A stretch of 64,000 bases of DNA from Acidimicrobiales bacterium (GTDB taxonomy: Bacteria; Actinomycetota; Acidimicrobiia; Acidimicrobiales; Iamiaceae), in assembly GCA_035547835.1 (NCBI GenBank), contig DASZTW010000017.1, positions 1-64,000 of the forward strand. The letters run 5' to 3'. Shown piece after piece: positions 59,999-64,000 of the stretch. The notes beneath the pieces were generated by a model, which ran no database searches, was not told the DNA's origin, and was given only the letters and a program-made list of their open reading frames with translations. How positions within the stretch are numbered: position 1 is the first letter of the stretch; each line of letters starts with the position of its first letter. The translations under genes and the position numbers were made by a program.

Positions 59999-60979
59999 TC
60001 AGCTCTGCTTGAACTTCAGGCCGTACACCTTCTCGAGGCCCAGCAGGCACGGCTCGCGGGTGGGGCACTCGGGCGGGCCGCCCATGGTGAGCTCGTCCTT
60101 CACCTTCGCCAGGTCGGAGATGGTCTTCAGGCCGTACTTCGACGCCGTGTCGGATCGCACGACGTAGACGTTGACGTCGTCGGCCGGTGCCGGCGTCAGC
60201 AACGTGAAGCCCTTCGCCTCGGCCAGCTTCTTGGCGTCGGCCGTGACCGTCGCCAAGTCCTGGGACACCGTGGCCTTCGGGTCGAGGAACGTCAACAGCG
60301 TGGCGGTGAACTCCGGCACGAGATCGAGGCTGCCGTTCTCGAGCGCCGGGAGGTAGACCTCACGGGCACCGATGTTGGGCTTGTTCTCCACGGTGACGCC
60401 GGCCGACTTCAACGCCTCGTAGTAGAGGTCGCCGACGATCTGCGACTCCGGGAAGTTGGCGCTGCCGACCTTGATGTTGCCGGTGGCTGTCAGGTCGCCG
60501 GGGAGCTTGTTGGTCTGCAACCAGTCCTTGGCGACGGCGTCGGCGTCCTGGCCGTCGATCACGACGGACTTCACCATGTTCTGGATGGCGTCGGGCGTGA
60601 TCTTCGCGCTGACGGCGTCGAGCACCTTGGTGACCGCCGGCGTCGCCGCCGACGTGCGGATGGCCGGCACGAAGTGGTCGGGGGCCTGCAGGTGCTTGTC
60701 GTCTTGGAGCACCACCCAGTGGTAGGCCGGGATGTGCCCATCGACCGAGAACAGCACGGCGATGTCGATCGACTTCTGCTTGAGGGCGTCGACCGTGAGG
60801 GGACCACCGCTGTCGAGCGGCTTGAAGTGGAACGTCGCCGCCGCGCCGCCGGTGGAGGTCGCCGCCTTGCTCGATTTGGAACTGGTGCACCCGCTGAGGA
60901 CCATCGCCACGCAGAGGCCGAGCGCGGCCCCAACCGCGAGCGGTCGCCGCCGGCGGGAACCGGATCGGACTTGCATCAT
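59999..60979 (-). CDS. Circularly permuted glycine betaine/osmoprotectant-binding lipoprotein
   Basis: A 326-residue lipoprotein (lipobox VLSGC, Cys31). Family blocks occur in swapped order. Residues 50-155 (FKPLDSGGPLTVDALKQKSIDIAVLFSVDG ... AVAKDWLQ) match the normal C-terminal half of OpuAC/ProX-type binding proteins; residues 169-326 (IKVGSANFPESQIV, NIGAREVYLPALENGSLDLVPEF, GGPPECPT, GLEKVYGLKFK) match the normal N-terminal half. The new ends fall at the usual junction between the halves. ATG at 60979 with GAAAGG upstream. Followed, on the same transcriptional unit order, by permeases located upstream. Confidence 0.88.
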   Translation of the reverse strand: MMQVRSGSRRRRPLAVGAALGLCVAMVLSGCTSSKSSKAATSTGGAAATFHFKPLDSGGPLTVDALKQKSIDIAVLFSVDGHIPAYHWVVLQDDKHLQAPDHFVPAIRTSAATPAVTKVLDAVSAKITPDAIQNMVKSVVIDGQDADAVAKDWLQTNKLPGDLTATGNIKVGSANFPESQIVGDLYYEALKSAGVTVENKPNIGAREVYLPALENGSLDLVPEFTATLLTFLDPKATVSQDLATVTADAKKLAEAKGFTLLTPAPADDVNVYVVRSDTASKYGLKTISDLAKVKDELTMGGPPECPTREPCLLGLEKVYGLKFKQS

Positions 60980-61056
60980 CACTGTCTGCCTTTCGTTGGA
61001 GAGCACGGAGTCGTGGGGGACACGGGCGAGGGAGCGGGCCGGGCACGGCGCCAGCG

Positions 61057-61848
61057 TCACGCTGCTTCGGCGGCCACCGGCCGATCGTCGAGATCGAAGC
61101 CGGGCGTCGCTGCCGGCGCCAGCGCGGGACGGCCGCGGGTGCTGGACCGCAGGCCTTTCGCCGTGGTGGCCCGCTGGAGCGCCGCGAACGCGACTTCCAC
61201 CAGCACCGCCAGCACGGCGACCAGCACCGCGCCGGCCACCAGCTGCGCCTTGCCGGCCGGGTCGACCCGACCGTCGATGATGAAGCGACCGAGGCCCCCA
61301 GCGCCGATCACCGCGGCGAGGGTCGCGGTGGCCACGACCTGCACAGCCGACGTGCGGATGCCGGCCATGACCAGCGGCAGCGCGATCGGCAGCTCGGCGC
61401 GGAACAGCTGCTGCGACTCCGACAGGCCCATACCCCGCGCCGCGTCGCGCAGCTCGTCGGGCACCTCGACCATGCCGACGTAGGAGTTGGTGACGATCGG
61501 CGGGATGGCGAGGACCAACATGGCGACGAACACGGGGATCGACCCGATGATCGGCCACTCGCGCAACCCCACCAACTTCACACCGACGGCCAAGATCGCG
61601 AACGACGGCAGCGCCCGGCCGACGTTGGAGACGTTCACGGCCAGCAGCCCGAACCGGCGCTTGTGCCCGAGCCAGACCGCCACCGGCACCGACACGGCGA
61701 CTGCGACCGCGAGCGGCACGAACGACATCTGGAGGTGTTGCACCGTGCGGTGCACGATGCCTGCCGCGCCTTGCCAGTGCTCGGTCGCGCGCAACCAGTC
61801 GACCACTTGGCTGACGATCGAGGAGGCGACCACCGCAGCCCCGGTCAC
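61057..61848 (-). CDS. Osmoprotectant ABC transporter permease (OpuBB/ProW-like)
   Basis: A 263-residue permease with the binding-protein-dependent inner-membrane loop (YVGMVEVPDELRDAARGMGLSESQQLFRAELPIALPLVMAGIRTSAVQVVATATLAAVIGAGGLG). GTG at 61848 overlaps the stop of the other permease (GTGA). It precedes the binding-protein gene by about 77 nt. The C-terminal 40 residues are a hydrophilic extension. Confidence 0.87.
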   Translation of the reverse strand: MTGAAVVASSIVSQVVDWLRATEHWQGAAGIVHRTVQHLQMSFVPLAVAVAVSVPVAVWLGHKRRFGLLAVNVSNVGRALPSFAILAVGVKLVGLREWPIIGSIPVFVAMLVLAIPPIVTNSYVGMVEVPDELRDAARGMGLSESQQLFRAELPIALPLVMAGIRTSAVQVVATATLAAVIGAGGLGRFIIDGRVDPAGKAQLVAGAVLVAVLAVLVEVAFAALQRATTAKGLRSSTRGRPALAPAATPGFDLDDRPVAAEAA

Positions 61849-62555
61849 GACGATGCCCTCCCCGCACGGGCCCAGGGGGTGGCCAGGCGCTGCAAGCCCG
61901 CCAAGGTCACGTCGGCCACGACGGCCAACAGAACCGACAGGAGCGCGCCGACCGTGATCGCGGTGCGCGGCAAGGTGCCGCCGAGGCCGGAGTTGATCAG
62001 CTGGCCCAACCCGTCGAGCCCCAAGATCGCGGCGATGGTCAGCATGCCGATCGTGCTCACCGTGGCGATGCGGACCCCCGCGATGATGGCCGGCAGCGCC
62101 AGGGGCACTTCGACGGCCCACAGCCGCCGCACGCGCGTGTAGCCCATGCCGTCAGCCGCGTCCTTCACTTCGGCCGGCACCGAGTCGAGCCCCGTCACCA
62201 CGTTGCGCACCAGGATCAGCAACGTGTAGGCCACCAACGGGATCAGCGCCGTGGTGCGGCTCAACCCCGTGTACGGCACCAGCAGCGCGAACGCCGCCAG
62301 CGACGGGATCGTGTAGAGCACCCCCGAGAACGCCAGGACGGGTCCGTACGCCCTGCGATGGCGGGCCGACCACAGGCCGAGCGGCAAGGCGATCGCCAAC
62401 CCGATCACCACCGCCAGCACCGTCAGCTCGACGTGCGCCACCAACGAGCGCCAGATGAGGGGGCGGTGGCCGGTGATCCAGCGCCACACCCACCACGACT
62501 CGGTGGGGATCGGGGGCGGCAGCTTGCCCGGCACGGCGAGGAGTTGGAATGTCAC
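61845..62555 (-). CDS. Osmoprotectant ABC transporter permease (OpuBB/ProW-like)
   Basis: A 236-residue permease: SLVAHVELTVLAVVIGLAIALPLGLWSARH, and the EAA-like loop TGLDSVPAEVKDAADGMGYTRVRRLWAVEVPLALPAIIAGVRIATVSTIGMLTIAAILGLDGLG. GTG at 62555 has GGGAGGGGG just upstream; the frame is open to 62633. Pairs with the neighbouring permease as a heterodimer. Confidence 0.87.
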   Translation of the reverse strand: MTFQLLAVPGKLPPPIPTESWWVWRWITGHRPLIWRSLVAHVELTVLAVVIGLAIALPLGLWSARHRRAYGPVLAFSGVLYTIPSLAAFALLVPYTGLSRTTALIPLVAYTLLILVRNVVTGLDSVPAEVKDAADGMGYTRVRRLWAVEVPLALPAIIAGVRIATVSTIGMLTIAAILGLDGLGQLINSGLGGTLPRTAITVGALLSVLLAVVADVTLAGLQRLATPWARAGRASS

Positions 62556-62744
62556 GGTCCCCCTCCCGCTGGATCGCAGCGCCCCGGGGTTCGTCGCGGC
62601 CGACCGTTCGGGCGGCCGTTGGGTACGGGGCATGACGCTACCGGCCCGATCCCGAAGCGCGCCGGATTTCTGACAATCGTGCGGGTTCGGGGTCGCGGTG
62701 CCCTAACGTCATCGTGGCCATCGGCCACTGGGAGGCCTTCGGGC

Positions 62745-63941
62745 GTGATCCGCCTCGAACACGTCACCAAGCGCTACGACGACGGCACGGTCGCGGTCGA
62801 CGAGCTCGACCTGGAGATCCCGACCGGCGAGCTGTGCGTGCTGATCGGTCCCTCCGGTTGCGGCAAGACCACGACGCTGCGGATGGTCAACCGCCTCATC
62901 GAGCCGTCGAGTGGTCGGATCTGGCTCGACGACGAAGACGTCACCCACGTCGACCCCGTCCAGCTGCGGCGCCGGATCGGCTACGTGATCCAACAAGTCG
63001 GCCTTTTCCCGCACCAGACCATCGGGACGAACATCGCCACCGTGCCCCGCCTGCTGGGCTGGGACCGCAAGCGCATCTCCGCCCGCGTCGACGAGCTGCT
63101 CGACCTCGTCAGTCTCGATCCCGCCACGTTCCGCGACCGCTACCCGCACCAGCTGTCGGGTGGGCAACGGCAGCGGGTCGGCGTGGCCCGTGCGCTGGCC
63201 GCCGACCCGCCGGTGCTGTTGATGGACGAGCCCTTCGGCGCCATCGACCCCATCAGCCGCGACCGGTTGCAAAAGGAGTTCCTCCGACTCCAGCACGAGC
63301 TCCGCAAGACGATCGTGTTCGTCACCCACGACATCTCCGAGGCCGTCAAGCTCGGCGACCGCATCGCGATCATGCAGGTCGGTGGTCGCCTCGCCCAGTA
63401 CGACACCCCCTCGGAGATCCTCGGCAACCCGGCCGACGACTTCGTGGCCGAGTTCGTCGGGGCCGACCGTGGGCTCAAGCGGCTCGAGGTCACCGGCATC
63501 TCCGCTGCGCAGCTCGTTTCGCCGCCGGTGGTCACCGCCGCCACCACCGTCGCCGAGGTCCGTGCGCGCCTCAACGGCGACCGCCCGGCCATCGCGCTCG
63601 TGCTCGACGACCGCGGCGGGGTCGAGGGGTGGTTGGGTCGCGACGAGCTCGAGTCGCTCGACGGATCGGGCGCCGGGACGGCAGTCGGTGCGCCGACGGC
63701 GACCCGAGCCGGCCGGTCGCCGACCGTTGGCGAGCACCTCCGGCCGGTCGCTGCCACCGTCGGCGTCGACGATTCGTTGAGGGACGGGCTGTCGGCCCTG
63801 TTCCTGTCCGACGGCGGCTGGGTGCCGGTGGTCGACCGCGAGAACCGCTACGTCGGGGTGCTCACCCCTGACTCCGTGCAGGCAGCCGCGTCCGGCCGTT
63901 CGCCGGACACGTCCTCGGCGGACCCGGCGGCGGCGGACTGA
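62745..63941 (+). CDS. Osmoprotectant ABC transporter ATP-binding protein with CBS domains
   Basis: A 398-residue ATPase: Walker A GPSGCGKTTT (35-44), signature LSGGQRQR, Walker B LLMDEPFGAIDP, then a C-terminal CBS pair (about 250-380; TTVAEVRARLNGDRPAIALVLDDRGG and VGVDDSLRDGLSALFLSDGGWVPVVDRENRYVGVLT). CBS domains in OpuA-type ATPases sense ionic strength or c-di-AMP. GTG at 62745 with GGAGG upstream. Divergent from the two permeases and binding protein. Confidence 0.88.
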   Translation: MIRLEHVTKRYDDGTVAVDELDLEIPTGELCVLIGPSGCGKTTTLRMVNRLIEPSSGRIWLDDEDVTHVDPVQLRRRIGYVIQQVGLFPHQTIGTNIATVPRLLGWDRKRISARVDELLDLVSLDPATFRDRYPHQLSGGQRQRVGVARALAADPPVLLMDEPFGAIDPISRDRLQKEFLRLQHELRKTIVFVTHDISEAVKLGDRIAIMQVGGRLAQYDTPSEILGNPADDFVAEFVGADRGLKRLEVTGISAAQLVSPPVVTAATTVAEVRARLNGDRPAIALVLDDRGGVEGWLGRDELESLDGSGAGTAVGAPTATRAGRSPTVGEHLRPVAATVGVDDSLRDGLSALFLSDGGWVPVVDRENRYVGVLTPDSVQAAASGRSPDTSSADPAAAD

Positions 63942-64000
63942 CCGGCCGGACCGCCGCGCCGCCCCCCGCTGGCGTCGGCGTGCGCCTCAGCTGATGGTCG

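Overview
The window is about 64 kb of high-GC actinobacterial chromosome. Tightly packed genes with 1-4 nt ATGA/GTGA overlaps, frequent GTG starts, F420-dependent luciferase-like oxidoreductases, several P450s, a WhiB7-type regulator, IrtAB-type siderophore import and a 13E12-like DUF222/HNH protein all fit Actinobacteria. The mix recalls Acidimicrobiia (Ilumatobacter-like) more than Mycobacterium, but this is inference; no rRNA is present. No phage, insertion sequence or CRISPR array was seen.

Layout. 1-1.6 kb: a DUF3892 protein, an orphan ribbon-helix-helix protein and a membrane methyltransferase. 1.66-10.3 kb: an iron-uptake locus with DtxR/IdeR-like iron boxes at both ends (FecB-like lipoprotein, FecC/FecD/FepC-like permease and ATPase, then IrtA and IrtB). 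The FecD-like permease carries a one-base frameshift. 10.3-12 kb: dynamin-like GTPase. 12.1-17.5 kb: a TetR-flanked catabolic cluster (P450, SnoaL-like protein, Rieske oxygenase, second P450). 17.5-25.4 kb: TPR-like protein, GGDEF/EAL enzyme, xseA-xseB, prenyl diphosphate synthase, D,D-carboxypeptidase and a membrane protein. 25.7-28.7 kb: DEAD-box helicase, small SHOCT-like protein, ECF sigma and its zinc anti-sigma. 28.7-33.8 kb: oxidoreductase cluster (SDR, AhpD-like, HiPIP-like, P450, LLM, epimerase). 33.8-37 kb: SOS-boxed HNH protein, surface protein, tRNA-Lys(TTT). 37-41.7 kb: LLM oxidoreductase, two tandem-repeat arrays, PhyH, cupin, and a DUF2236-TetR operon with a perfect operator. 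41.8-43.2 kb: YceI-like protein and a lipoprotein. 43.4-47.7 kb: cobT-cobC-cobD-cobS-cobU operon. 47.7-54.8 kb: S53 peptidase, SpoU methyltransferase, TetR, a SigF module and dut. 54.9-56.6 kb: orn and a metallo-beta-lactamase-fold protein. 56.7-57.5 kb: whiB7-like gene behind a leader with two uORFs and an intrinsic terminator. 57.8-60 kb: TlpA/CcdA thiol-redox pair and pdxH. 60-63.9 kb: an osmoprotectant ABC transporter whose binding protein is circularly permuted.

Main points of interest are (1) the circularly permuted glycine-betaine-type binding protein, with its two sequence halves in swapped order; (2) the whiB7-like leader with overlapping uORFs, a 10-bp GC-rich terminator and an AT-rich palindrome beside the -35; (3) a 73-bp hairpin repeat present five times in tandem and once 18 kb away, with paired base changes in the stem; (4) the frameshift in the iron permease; and (5) several operators or promoters (iron boxes, an SOS box, a TetR palindrome) lying directly on start codons, consistent with widespread leaderless transcription.
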